A DNA stretch of 64,000 nucleotides from Effrenium voratum (taxonomy: Eukaryota; Sar; Dinophyceae; Suessiales; Symbiodiniaceae), in contig CAUJNA010002135.1 of NCBI GenBank assembly GCA_963377175.1, positions 536,480 through 600,479 on the forward strand. Reading direction: 5' to 3'. The notes under the pieces are model-generated. The model was not told the DNA's origin, ran no database searches, and saw only the letters and a list, made by a program, of their open reading frames with translations. Shown in pieces: positions 55,676-64,000 of the stretch. The translations under genes were made by a program, and so were the position numbers. Positions within the stretch are counted from its first letter, which is position 1. Every line of letters starts with the position of its first letter.

Positions 55676-55769
55676 TAACTGCTATTGGGTTGGATCTTCA
55701 GACTTTAAACTTTTTGGGGAATCGAGGGGTTTTCCACTAAACCTCCAAAAAGTTAAACTTTTTGCAGGC
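55676..55769 (+). repeat. Introner-like element D2 (family D)
   Basis: CTATTGGGTTGGATCTTCAG, ACTTTAAACTTTTTGG and AAACTTTTTGCAG match D1. The upstream frame EFLGVILFLNCYW ends at its GT. Confidence 0.6.
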
Positions 55770-55887
55770 GGGCCATCAACAGCAACCAAGTTTTGGAAGA
55801 GTAAGCAGAAAGTTCAGACTGTTTCTGGCCCAGCCCCCCCCCCCCCAAGAAGTGAGATGATTGGTCTGCACATTTTTTTGGTTAAGC

Positions 55888-56090
55888 TGGCCGATTCAGG
55901 GGTACGAGCTCACCATGAAGGTCCGGTACTCGGGGATCCCTTAATTCAGCTTTTGGAGTTATAAGATGATATAAGTACAACAAATGACAAATGAGGCTGC
56001 CTCTTTTATATCGAGCTCACCGATTCGGGGGTATAACAAGCTCACCATCCAATTCCGGTACCCGAGCATCCCCTCTTTCAGCTGCTGGTT
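55888..56090. repeat. Two-copy duplication, period about 129 bp
   Basis: CCGATTCAGGGGTA...GAGCTCACCAT and CCGATTCGGGGGTA...AAGCTCACCAT, each followed by CCGGTAC and TTCAGCT. Confidence 0.7.
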
Positions 56091-56703
56091 TTTTTAGTAA
56101 GCATGTGCAGACTTCTTTTGTTCGAAAAACGCGAGCTCACCGGGACGGCGCTTGTTGCGAGCTCCGGATGCTCACTTCACTTCGGCCGTGCCGAGTATCT
56201 GGAAGCTTCAGCCCTACCCTGCGGGGGGCACCCGGGTGACCCGGGTGGTGCGAGACTTCAAGCAGCCGGGGGGCCCGGGGTCCGGGCGGTCCGCGGTCCG
56301 CGGTCCGGGCGGTTTCTAGCGCGGGGAAAAAGGTGGATTTGGTGCAACCCATGGGATTTGAACTTACCCAAAAAGGGAACCCAAAAATGGATACTTTTTT
56401 CAGACCTAGGATTGGTGCTAAACAACCCACATGAGTTGGGTGCGGTTCCTGGTTCTTCTTGAGGGCACCCCACTCTAAGCTAAAGGAAGCCGACCCTGCT
56501 TGTAACCTCACTATGTTGAGTCACGCCCATCCAGTGTCTTGTTTTGAGGCTACCTTATTTCAGGAAGTCCTTGGTGCTTTGGATTTCGATTTGACCCCCG
56601 GTTGCAGGGGCTAGAAACCCGGGCCGAAAAGGCCGCGAGCGCGTTTGCCACCCGCACAAACCACGCCACCAATCCAAATCACCAATTGGAGGGCAGCACC
56701 TAA

Positions 56704-56771
56704 CACCACACCAGACCCAGTTTTTGGATTCCACACCAATCCAATCAGCACACCAGACCCAGTTTTTGGGG
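56704..56771. repeat. 21-bp direct repeat pair
   Basis: CACACCAGACCCAGTTTTTG occurs twice, 44 bp apart. Confidence 0.85.
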
Positions 56772-57080
56772 TCAGCTTAAAGTGAGACCTAACGCTAGCG
56801 CCTAGGGTACACATTGGTACCCGAAGTGCCCAGGAAGGGCTCACTCTTTTTGGGACCGATTGACAACCCGGCCATTCGTGGTACCCTTTGGGCGCCTTCT
56901 TGAGTCTATTTCTGTTCGAAGCCCCATCGAGCGTCGCACAGTCCCAACAAAGGACCTGTTGCTCTCTCCAAAGTCGACCTGCCATGTTTTGGGTTCCGTA
57001 TTTAATATAAGGTTCTCACCTTTTCTTTACCAGGTCCAAACGGGGCAAGTAGGTTTCTGACCTTCTGGTTCCCACAGTAG

Positions 57081-57125
57081 GTTCATGCGTTTGCGCACTT
57101 TGCCGCAAGCGATTCCACTTCGGAG
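57081..57125 (+). CDS. Candidate 45-nt micro-exon
   Basis: The acceptor CTTCTGGTTCCCACAGTAG, 15 codons (VHAFAHFAASDSTSE) and a GTAAGA donor. Confidence 0.45.
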
Positions 57126-57935
57126 GTAAGACGAGCTTACAGCTCTTTTACTAGGGGATCCGAGGCTTATTTCAGGTTTTGGACTTATGGCAAGATACGC
57201 AGAAGGATGTACTCAAGGGACATGGTCAAAGTACATGTGGCCTTTCGGGTTTCAGGTCTGTGTGCGTGTGTTTTGTATTTTTCGTTTGTCCGTCATTATT
57301 TTGGTGTTTTGTGTGCTTTGGCAGTCGTTGTTCTTTTTGTTTGTGCTGTTGTGTTTGTCCTTGTGTTGTGTTGTTTTGTTTCAGTGTGTTTTGCATTTGG
57401 TGTCGGTCTTATTTTCTCTCTATGTATTCCTGTGTTTGGCTTGTTACACTGTATTGTGTGCGGTTGTGTTGTGTATTTGTTTTGCTGGTGCTCAGCAGGG
57501 AATGGTTCTTATAAACCATCCCTTGTGGTTGACTTTATGGGGACCCCTGCGTTCATTCCCACATTCCCTACTTATCGCACCAGCCAAGTTGTGCTTCTTT
57601 GTGACTGTTTGGCAGTTTGGTGCAACCAGCGCGTGCTGTCGGATCCGCAGTCAAGGACCTGACACTTCGCTGGGATCTGCGGTTTTTGGTTGGCATGTGG
57701 TTGTGAACATCACCATTTGGGCCAATTTGAAGGAAGATCACCCAGAGAGTCCATGTGGTTGAGGGTCAACAGATGAAGTGCCTAGAGGTACCTCTCGGGA
57801 ACGTTCGGGTCATGTTTGGTGAGTCCTGATCGACCAAAATCTCGGCTGCACGTGGCTGGTTCAGTGGCTCGTGGCTTGAAAAGTCCACCCAGTTCCACGG
57901 ACATCAGCTTAGGGGCTCTGTTTTGGTGGGCCACT

Positions 57936-58011
57936 CTCTCTCCCTCTCTCCCTCCCTCTCTTCTTTTTCCTTCTTCTGATTATTGTTTCTTCGTTTTGTT
58001 TTTTGTGCTCG

Positions 58012-58043
<32 letters not shown>

Positions 58044-58107
58044 TATCCCTCTCTCTCTCTCTCTCGTTTTTTTTCCCTCTCTCTCTCTCTCTCTTTCTCT
58101 CTTGTTT
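57936..58107. repeat. (CT)n tract
   Basis: Interrupted CT/CTCC runs. The serine/leucine-rich open frames through it are artefacts. Confidence 0.95.
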
Positions 58108-58493
58108 TAAGGTCACCCCCAACAAACATGGTTTCCACAGTTGAGCCCAAAACCAGCCGCTTCCTTCCGCCCGAGCCTCGGCCCGAGCCTCGCGGCGAGG
58201 TTCGAACTCTTCGAGTTCGACGCCTTGGATTCGGTCAGCAGATCCATCGAGGCGGTGCTCGCCATTCGAATTGGACGGTGGGGCCTGGAAGAATCGAGGA
58301 ATCCCTAGGCTTACCTCTTAAAAACACGAGACTTGTCTCGACTTTTTGGGGGTAACGTGGGCTATATGTCTGTAAAAGATTAACTTTTTCAGGGCTTGGA
58401 GTTTTAAGGGGTATGTAGGTCCCTTCGGCAGAAAAGCTGGAGCTACGCAACGGGTCAAAGGTATCAAATGAAGTTGTGTCGTCAACACATACA

Positions 58494-58589
58494 CTAGGCC
58501 CTGCCCTTTAACCGCTTCTTTTTTTGGGAAGGATTCCCCTGAAAATAGACTACAGAAAAGAGTTGGTACCTCTCTACTGGAGGACCTAG
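58494..58589 (+). mobile_element. Introner-like element A13 (family A)
   Basis: CTAGGCCCTGCCCTTTAACC at the left, AGACTACAG, TTGGTACCTCTCTACTGG inside, AGGACCTAG at the right. The donor position reads GC instead of GT. Confidence 0.75.
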
Positions 58590-58607
58590 ATAAACCAATC
58601 CTATTCA

Positions 58608-58727
58608 TACTGTGGATGGACGAAATCCGTTCGCACAGCCTCAGAGACCCTGGAATGATTTGATTTCCTTGTAAATACCAACAAACAATGGTTGCCAAGT
58701 GGTGCAGGATTTCGTCCATCCACAGTA
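58608..58727 (+). mobile_element. TIR element E2 (family E)
   Basis: Perfect 21-bp inverted ends beginning TACTGTGGATGGACGAAAT. GTGGATGG to ATCCACAG gives GT-AG borders on either strand. Confidence 0.9.
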
Positions 58728-58878
58728 GGCTTTTCCCTTTTTTCTGGGGATGTAGGTCCGCACTTTTTTGAGGGTATGACAATGTCAACCCTGAAAGGAG
58801 GTCTTTGCCCTGAAAGACCAGCTTTTGTTCCCCAAAAACATGCCCTTAAACAAATTGGTATTTGGAGTAGGGCGTGTG

Positions 58879-58978
58879 GGTAATGTTGACCCCGGATGGA
58901 AGTAGAACCCTATGAACTTAAGGTTCCCCTCCAAGAGTTGTTTGATTCCCCACACCCGGGGCGGGTAAATATTGCACC
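58879..58978 (+). mobile_element. TIR element G4 (family G)
   Basis: GGTAATGTTGACCCCGGAT at the left and CCGGGGCGGGTAAATATT at the right. The upstream frame (HALKQIGIWSRACG) ends at its GTAATG. Confidence 0.65.
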
Positions 58979-59034
58979 TAGAGTCTCCATCACCATTTGA
59001 AAATGGGGTCATTGCCTAAAACATGTCATGGTAG
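58977..59034. repeat. Partial family H copy (H2)
   Basis: CCTAGAGTCTCCATCACC at the left and AAAATGGGGTCATTGCCTAAAA matching the reverse complement of the H1 centre. Confidence 0.55.
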
Positions 59035-59206
59035 GTTTCATTTCAACAAGAGTTAGTCCTTTAGCGGGGGATCTGAGGGTAGCCCAGAAAAGACAAAGAA
59101 AAGCGCGATTTTTGTCCTTCGGAGTTCGTTTTTGGCGGGGGATCGGAAATCGGGCAGCCGTTGCTTGTGGGGGGATCCGCGACGAAATTTGCTTCGATGC
59201 GGTCAG

Positions 59207-59284
59207 GTGGAGAACGAAGAGATCCGGCAATCCTGGACCTCGGCGCTGCGCGTGCAGTCCGAGAAGGCGAGGAAGTGCCAGACT
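59207..59284 (+). CDS. Candidate exon ending at element E3
   Basis: Twenty-six codons, VENEEIRQSWTSALRVQSEK then ARKCQT, stopping in phase 0 at the E3 GT. Strongly helix-like. The frame is open further upstream, so the 5' border is uncertain. Confidence 0.55.
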
Positions 59285-59377
59285 GTTGATGGACGAAATC
59301 CTGCACCACTTGGAAACCATTGTTTGTTGGTATTTACAGGTCTCTGAGGTGGTGCAAGATTTCGTCCATCCACAGTA
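59282..59377 (-). mobile_element. TIR element E3 (family E, reversed)
   Basis: Inverted ends of about 28 bp around GATGGACGAAATCCTGCACC. The core reads in the opposite direction to E1 and E2. The symmetric ends still give GT-AG on the + strand (59285-59375). Confidence 0.85.
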
Positions 59378-59404
59378 TGTTGACTTTCATTTGTTGAAGA
59401 ATAT
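59376..59404 (+). CDS. Candidate 29-nt micro-exon between E3 and C5
   Basis: It encodes YVDFHLLKN plus two bases and continues the 59207-59284 frame. Most of it is the retained left arm of C5. Confidence 0.45.
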
Positions 59405-59516
59405 GTTGTTGTTTTTTTATATTGCCCCGCTGGTGTTAAAGGGAATCGATTTCAATATTGGACATATTTTTGTTTTTGTTTTTTTTTTTTCTCCAGGGGA
59501 CTTAAGCACATGGAGG
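59384..59516 (+). mobile_element. Introner-like element C5 (family C)
   Basis: CTTTCATTTGTTGAAGAATA at the left, GTTAAAGGGAATC and ATTGGACATATT inside, TTTCTCCAG acceptor, GGACTTAAGCACATGGAGG right arm. The inferred intron is 59405-59496. Confidence 0.7.
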
Positions 59517-59560
59517 TTGAGGTGCTTCGGTGCTGCAGACTGGGAAAATTGGTTAACTAG
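59497..59560 (+). CDS. Candidate exon between C5 and A14
   Basis: It joins in phase as MGLKHMEVEVLRCCRLGKLV then N, and meets TAG formed by the CTAG of A14. Whether TAG is a real stop or an earlier GTTAAC donor is used cannot be told. Confidence 0.45.
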
Positions 59561-59680
59561 GTGCCCCAGCTAGGTGCCCTGTCTCACCGTTTCTTTTTTG
59601 GTTGGGAGGGTTCCCCTACTAAAATAGACTACAGAAAAAAGTTGGTACCCTTATTCTAACCTCTCTACTGGAGGACCTAG
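59557..59680 (+). mobile_element. Introner-like element A14 (family A)
   Basis: CTAGGTGCCCCAGCTAG at the left, TAGACTACAG, ATTCTAACCTCTCTACTGG inside, AGGACCTAG at the right. About 40 bp of host sequence (GAGGTGCTTCGGTGCT and so on) is duplicated on either side. Confidence 0.85.
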
Positions 59681-59719
59681 ATGTGTTGAGGTGCTTTGGT
59701 GCTTTGGACTGGGGAAAAT

Positions 59720-60268
59720 TGATTTAAGGAACCAAGCCCTGGTCCCATGTAAAGCCATGTGCACTGAGGTTGGATGGAAAATGAACCAACGGCCCACGAA
59801 AAGATTGGCAAGCCCTGTTGTGCCATGCAGAAGCATGGTTATGGCTTACTAGGTGGGTTGAACATCCGTATCTTACTTTCCTGCAAGTTAGCATACACCC
59901 AAAAAGGCGGTCCCCCAAGAGAAATGTCCCCCTAAACGAGGGTTTTTGGGGTTCCGTGTTAGTTTGCAGGGGAGGTAAACAAAGTCACAGATACACACCG
60001 AAAAGCATTGGTCAAGCCTGGTGTACCGTTTATTACCATGGCCTGCTTGCGGGGGCTGAGCATCCAAGCGGAGGTATGAAAGTCAGAAACTTGAGTGTGA
60101 ATTTATAGTGAATACATGGGATTTGAAATTTGATTTGAATCGTAGTATGTTTTTTTTGTCCTTCTTTTTACAACATGTACACTTTTAGCCAAAGGGGTTT
60201 ACTGTTGAAATATGTAGCCCAATACGCATGTTGTCATATACAGTTGTACAGTTGAGACTACTGACATG
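59720..60268. other. No supported gene; possible retroelement 5' region
   Basis: No LTR can be confirmed because the 3' LTR is outside the window, and I did not find a convincing primer-binding site. Confidence 0.4.
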
Positions 60269-60280
60269 TTTTGGCTCAAG
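60269..60280 (+). other. Spliced-leader relic, 12 bases
   Basis: TTTTGGCTCAAG is identical to the 3' end of the conserved 22-nt dinoflagellate spliced leader. It lies 36 bp before the first ATG of the retroelement. Genomic leader relics are known marks of reinserted, trans-spliced transcripts. Confidence 0.7.
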
Positions 60281-60316
60281 AAAATAAGGCGCTCCGAAGC
60301 GGCCAAATAGATTTTC

Positions 60317-62124
60317 ATGGTAGCGGGGAGCAGTAAAGGTTCAGAGGGACCTAAGCGCTCAATTTGGTACTACGCCAGCAGAGGGCGTGGATCAGTACCG
60401 CCTTGGAGGCGGGGAGGCCGCGGACGCGGCAGGAGCCCGGCGGCGGTAGAGCCGCCAGGCGAGGAGGGCGCTTCGGTCGTGCCAGAGACCGAGGAGCTGC
60501 CCGAAGAGGCCCCGGTGGAGGAGACCGGGCCTGAGCAGCTCGGAGGAGCTGAAGAAGAATTGGCCTCGGGACCGGATTGGCCCCCCAACGAGGAGAGCGT
60601 TGCCCAGCAGGCAGCTGAGACAGAGAGGATCTTAGCTAAGCTGCTGGAGGAGCCAGAGGAGCCAGAGGAGCCACCAAAGAAGAGAAAGAAGAGAGAGGAT
60701 AAGCCCCCAGAGCCGAAGAAGCCGGCGCGCAAAGGGTGGATCGTCAATAGATCCACAGAGGCTTCAGCGTCGGACTCGGACGCCTGGGGCAACTGGCGAT
60801 CTCCTTTGATCGCCCTGGCAGCCCCGTCCTCATCGCATCCGGAGGCTGCCAGCAGCACAGCGCCAGCACCAGCAGCAGCAGCAGCTGAGGAAGAGGAGGT
60901 CCAAGTAGAATCAGAGGAGGGGGCCCCTGCAGCAGCTGAGGAGAAGCCCGAAGAAGCAGGCAAGGGAAAGGGCAAAGGCAAGAAGGGCGAGAAGAAGAAG
61001 AAGAGCAAGGCGCCCTGGCCCCGCGTGAAGGAGAACTCAGCCGGTAAGTGGAAGGACGGACGCCGGTCCAAGGAGGCGAGGTCCTACCGGTTCTTGCGGG
61101 GCTTGGTCAAGTTGCACTTGAAGCGCAACAACCCGATCCCGCCTGCAGTCCAGGAAGCCCTTGATAAGTTCGAGGAAGAGTACGGCTACGAGGTGCCTGT
61201 CCCCAAAGGCTTTGGCAGGAACGTGCAGCCAAAGACCCCTCCAGGTGGTCCAAGGCAAAGGCCAAAGCGGGAGTTGACCCGCCGCAAGAGAAGGCCGACC
61301 AGTGGAAGCACCTCGGAGGAGGAGGAGGAGCCTACTGCCAAAGCAGCAGCAGCAGAGGAGGCAGCAGCACCGGGCGCTGAGCCAATTGCATTGCTGCCGG
61401 AGGTGGCAGCCGCGGCGAAGTCTGCAGGCCGCGTGATCAGTGTGGCGCTAGCCACGCAAGAGGCAGCACTGCGCAGAGTGCGTGCAGGCAAAGCCACCCC
61501 GGAGTCTGCATTGGCCAGCAACTACCGCCTGAGGAACGCGGCAATCGCTCAGGAACTTGCCGAGAGCAAAGCGCCGGCTCAGGGAACAGCCGGAGCTGCC
61601 GTAGAGGCAGCGATCAGGGCCCAGGTGTTGTCCCGTGACAGCCTAGCAAAGGCTTGCAGCTCGTGCGACGAGATGCACCGCGCCCAATACCCGTGGGTGT
61701 TGGAGCGTGCGGTGCGCATCGCGAGCCAAGGCAAGGGCGCGAAGGGCGCGACGCCTATCGCACCTGCTGCTGTCACCACTGCATCAAAGGCCCTTGCAGT
61801 GAACCCCAAGCCCGCGGCGAAGAAGCCGCCACCTGTGCCCAAGACTGCATCCGGAAAGCCTGCAGCAAAGGTCAAGTTGCAGCCCAAGCTCAAGCTGCAG
61901 CCCAAGGAGCAGCCCGAGGAAAAGCCGGGTGAGGAAGTGGCCAAAAGCAGCAAAGGCCCACCGGTGTTCCTCAAGCCCAAGCAGAAGCCACCGGGAGCTC
62001 CGCAGCCTAAGTGGTCCGGAGCCGCTTTCCGACTGAGCAGGAGTCCACAGACTCGGAAACCTACACTTCGGGGTCCGAGATCTTTGTGGAGGAACCCGCC
62101 GAGGATAGCGAGGCAGACGTATAG
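60317..62124 (+). pseudogene. Retroelement ORF1: Ala/Glu/Lys/Pro-rich protein
   Basis: ATG at 60317. The first third is acidic with Glu-Pro repeats; residues about 215-235 are a Lys/Gly run. A more structured segment follows (SYRFLRGLVKLHLKRNN, then VQEALDKFEEEYGYEVPV), and near residues 440-470 there is a Cys pair (KACSSCDEMHR). The frame shifts near 62030: the acidic tail (SGSEIFVEEPAEDSEADV) ends at TAG 62122, while the original frame runs to 62185. No established domain is recognised. Gag starts 14 bp later. Confidence 0.6.
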
Positions 62125-62138
62125 TCTGCCGAGGGACA

Positions 62139-63420
62139 ATGGCAGAATTAGCTGCCATACAAGCGCAACTGCAGCAGATCCTTGAGGAAAATAGAGTGTT
62201 GCGCGAGCAGCAACAGAGGCAACAGGAACAAACTGCCCTGTTGACCCGGCTGGCCGAAAGCATGACAGAATTGGCCAGGAATACAAAAAGAGAGGAACCC
62301 AGGAAGGTGTTGGTTGACACAAAGGGGATTGGTAAGCCGGAACGGTTCAACAATGAAGAGCATACGTTCCGGAAGTGGGTGCGTTCAGTCACAAACCTTG
62401 TTGTCAGCATCTTTGGGAAGGAATTTGAGAAAGTATTGGATTGGTGCCTCGATCAGGATGGGCCCGACGACATCACTGTGGACGAAGTCGAGGCCGCGCA
62501 TGGGGAGCCGGACGGGGTGTCCGGTGGTTTACCAGACATGGGGGACCAATTGTTTCGTTTGCTTTCTTCCTTAACCCATGGAGAGACTGAGGACTTGGTG
62601 ATAGGCTGTTCTAATGGGTTCGAAGCGTGGAGAAGAATCCACCGCCGGTGGGATCCCCTAACCGCCGGACGGAAGAGAAACATACTCCGGGCGATATTGA
62701 ACCCAGAACGTGTGAAACGGTGGAAAATGTGAGGCCCGCAATAGAGCAACTCGAGGACCTTTTCAGGCGATATGAAAATCGCAAGAACGAAGCTGGTGAG
62801 AGAGAACGCCTGTCAGAAGAAATAAAGGCGACCAGCTTGGAGTTGCTTGTACCCTCAGACATTGAACGCCACCTTTTGTTGAACAAAGGACGCCTCACAA
62901 CCTACGCACAGATGAAATCAGAAATTGACCTTGTGATTGAATCCTCTTTGAGAAGTGAGGCACCGATTTCACGCCCTGGCGCAGCATCCTCATCGGACAG
63001 TGGTCCGGCGCCCATGGACGTGGACAGCCTCACAAAGGTCATCAACAGCTTGGTCAAAGGCAAGGGATCCGGTGGAAAGGGCAAAAGTAAGGGCAAAGGT
63101 CAAGACAAGGGCAGTGGGGGAAAAGGTTCAACTTCCAAGGACATAGTTTGCTTTAACTGCGGTAAAGCCGGGCATAAAGCTGCGGAGTGCTGGAGTAAAA
63201 AGAAGGATGGCTCAAACAAAGGCTCAAGCAAAGGCTCAAAAGGAGGTGGAAAGAAAGGCAAGAGCAAGGGTAAGCACAAAGGAGCGAACTCACTGGAAGA
63301 GGACACAGGTGAGGGAGCCCATGAGGAAGAACAACCCGAAGGAGAGCTCGATGTGGGTATGTTTGAACTGGGTGCACTTACAGCTGAAGAGGACCTCCAG
63401 GCTATGGAATGGGTCCGCTT
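62139..63420 (+). pseudogene. gag: Copia-like Gag with CCHC zinc knuckle
   Basis: ATG at 62139 starts a Gln/Leu-rich coiled coil (AAIQAQLQQILEENRVLREQ), followed by a capsid-like region with FRKWVRSVTNLVVSIFGKEF and KRNILRAILNPERVK. A frameshift near 62712 moves the reading into a second frame that continues IEQLEDLFRRYENRKNEAGE and LLLNKGRLTTYAQMKSEIDL. A GKGK-rich linker then leads to the CCHC knuckle CFNCGKAGHKAAEC (63149-63190). The order matches Ty1/copia Gag. It acts in nucleocapsid assembly and RNA binding. The copy is broken by the frameshift. Confidence 0.85.
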
Positions 63421-63640
63421 CAATGGACACCGGTGCAGCTCAGACAGCAATCCCATCAGACTGTTCAAGACGGCCTCAGGTGAGCTGGTCCGTGGGACTG
63501 GTACGGGTGTGTTCAAAGGAACTGGAGAGTTTGGGCACTGCTGTAGTGTCACAGGCCCGTTGGCTCCGGTACACAAACCCTTGGTCTCGGCCTACAAATG
63601 CTTAAAGCACGGCAGAGTTGCGGTGGAGAAGAACAAGCAC
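63400..63640 (+). pseudogene. Copia-like aspartic protease, frame-broken
   Basis: The active-site motif DTGAAQTAIP (Asp codon 63426-63428) lies in a different frame from the preceding EWVRFN and from the following RLFKTASGELVRGTGTGVFK. There are therefore two compensating frame changes within about 35 bp. The later part, PVHKPLVSAYKCLKHGRVAV, fits the end of this domain in related elements. Confidence 0.75.
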
Positions 63641-64000
63641 CATGCGAAGGCATGGATTCCGGTGTACCAGGAGAGGACATGGGAGCACCTGAGGGCCGAC
63701 CTGAGGGTGTTAATGAGAGAGAGGAGGAGAGTGAGGAGATTGCACCGCCTGCGTTGGTGCACGCACCAGCGAACCCGACAAGGGCGGAGGTGGACGAGCA
63801 TGAGTCCACAGGCCATGTTCAGTACAGGACTTGGTGCCGGCATTGCGTTGCCGGGAGAGGTCTGGGTCAGCAACACAGGTCTCGAGATGAGGAGAGTAAG
63901 AGAGATGACGGTTTACCCATCATCGCGAGCGACTACACCTTCATGACTACAGATGGCAAGGAAGATGGAAGAGCCAAGCCTTTCTTGGTGATCAAAGACA
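63598..64000 (+). pseudogene. Copia-like integrase N-terminus, runs off the window
   Basis: A third frame is open from 63598 to the end. HESTGHVQYRTWCRHCVAGR is the H-x-H/C-x2-C zinc-binding pre-integrase region. DYTFM at 63931-63945 sits where the first catalytic Asp of the DDE core is expected. Reverse transcriptase and RNase H would lie to the right. Confidence 0.75.

Noticed and set aside
57179..57762. Cys/Val/Leu-rich overlapping ORFs in three frames
   Set aside because: They come from TGTTTTG-rich low-complexity DNA. Three simultaneous open frames suggest composition rather than coding.
57816..58355. 179-codon ORF with Ser-Leu repeats
   Set aside because: It reads through the CT tract and no splice or domain evidence supports it.
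60250..60316. Complete spliced-leader RNA gene
   Set aside because: Only the 3' 12 bases match, and there is no following GT donor or Sm-like site.

Overview
The window looks like nuclear DNA of a dinoflagellate, and a core (Suessiales-like) lineage is my best guess. Four things point there: a 12-base match to the 3' end of the dinoflagellate spliced leader just upstream of a retroelement; a degenerate TTTAGGG/CCCTAAA-type telomere-like array; a very low density of coding sequence cut into small exons; and a Ty1/copia-like element with a CCHC Gag, a DTGA protease motif and a GKG-rich linker. There is no bacterial operon structure, rRNA or CRISPR. The lineage is inferred, not proven.

From about 1.2 to 59.7 kb I see short candidate exons, mostly on the + strand. 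Each is supported by a pyrimidine-rich 3' splice site, a GT donor and an open, protein-like frame. No protein family could be named for any of them. They sit among many short dispersed elements of about 70-140 bp in at least nine families, labelled A to I here. Most have terminal inverted repeats; several A and F copies have matching 4-bp target duplications. Nearly all A, B, C, D and F copies point the same way, and removing them as GT-AG introns joins flanking reading frames at several sites. I read them as introner-like elements, meaning introns spread by a transposon-like mechanism. A few exon candidates lie on the minus strand (7.7, 16.1 and 53.8 kb).

Other regions are repeat-dominated. 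An inverted repeat pairs 1-770 with 21.78-22.25 kb. A CACACC-to-GC-rich satellite lies at 5.17-5.51 kb, a GTAAAA array at 21.1-21.76 kb, and a telomere-like array at 22.61-22.91 kb. A composite locus at 24.8-30.24 kb holds a 3,991-bp terminal-inverted-repeat element inserted in a CTCCGCAGAGGG satellite. A GGATCT satellite lies at 32.56-33.18 kb and a TG tract of about 880 bp at 41.26-42.14 kb.

The right end (60.27-64.0 kb) is the 5' part of a decayed copia-like retrotransposon: spliced-leader relic, a low-complexity ORF1, Gag, protease and the start of integrase. Its frames are broken by indels, and it runs off the window end. All exon models are inferences from sequence alone; transcript data would decide them.
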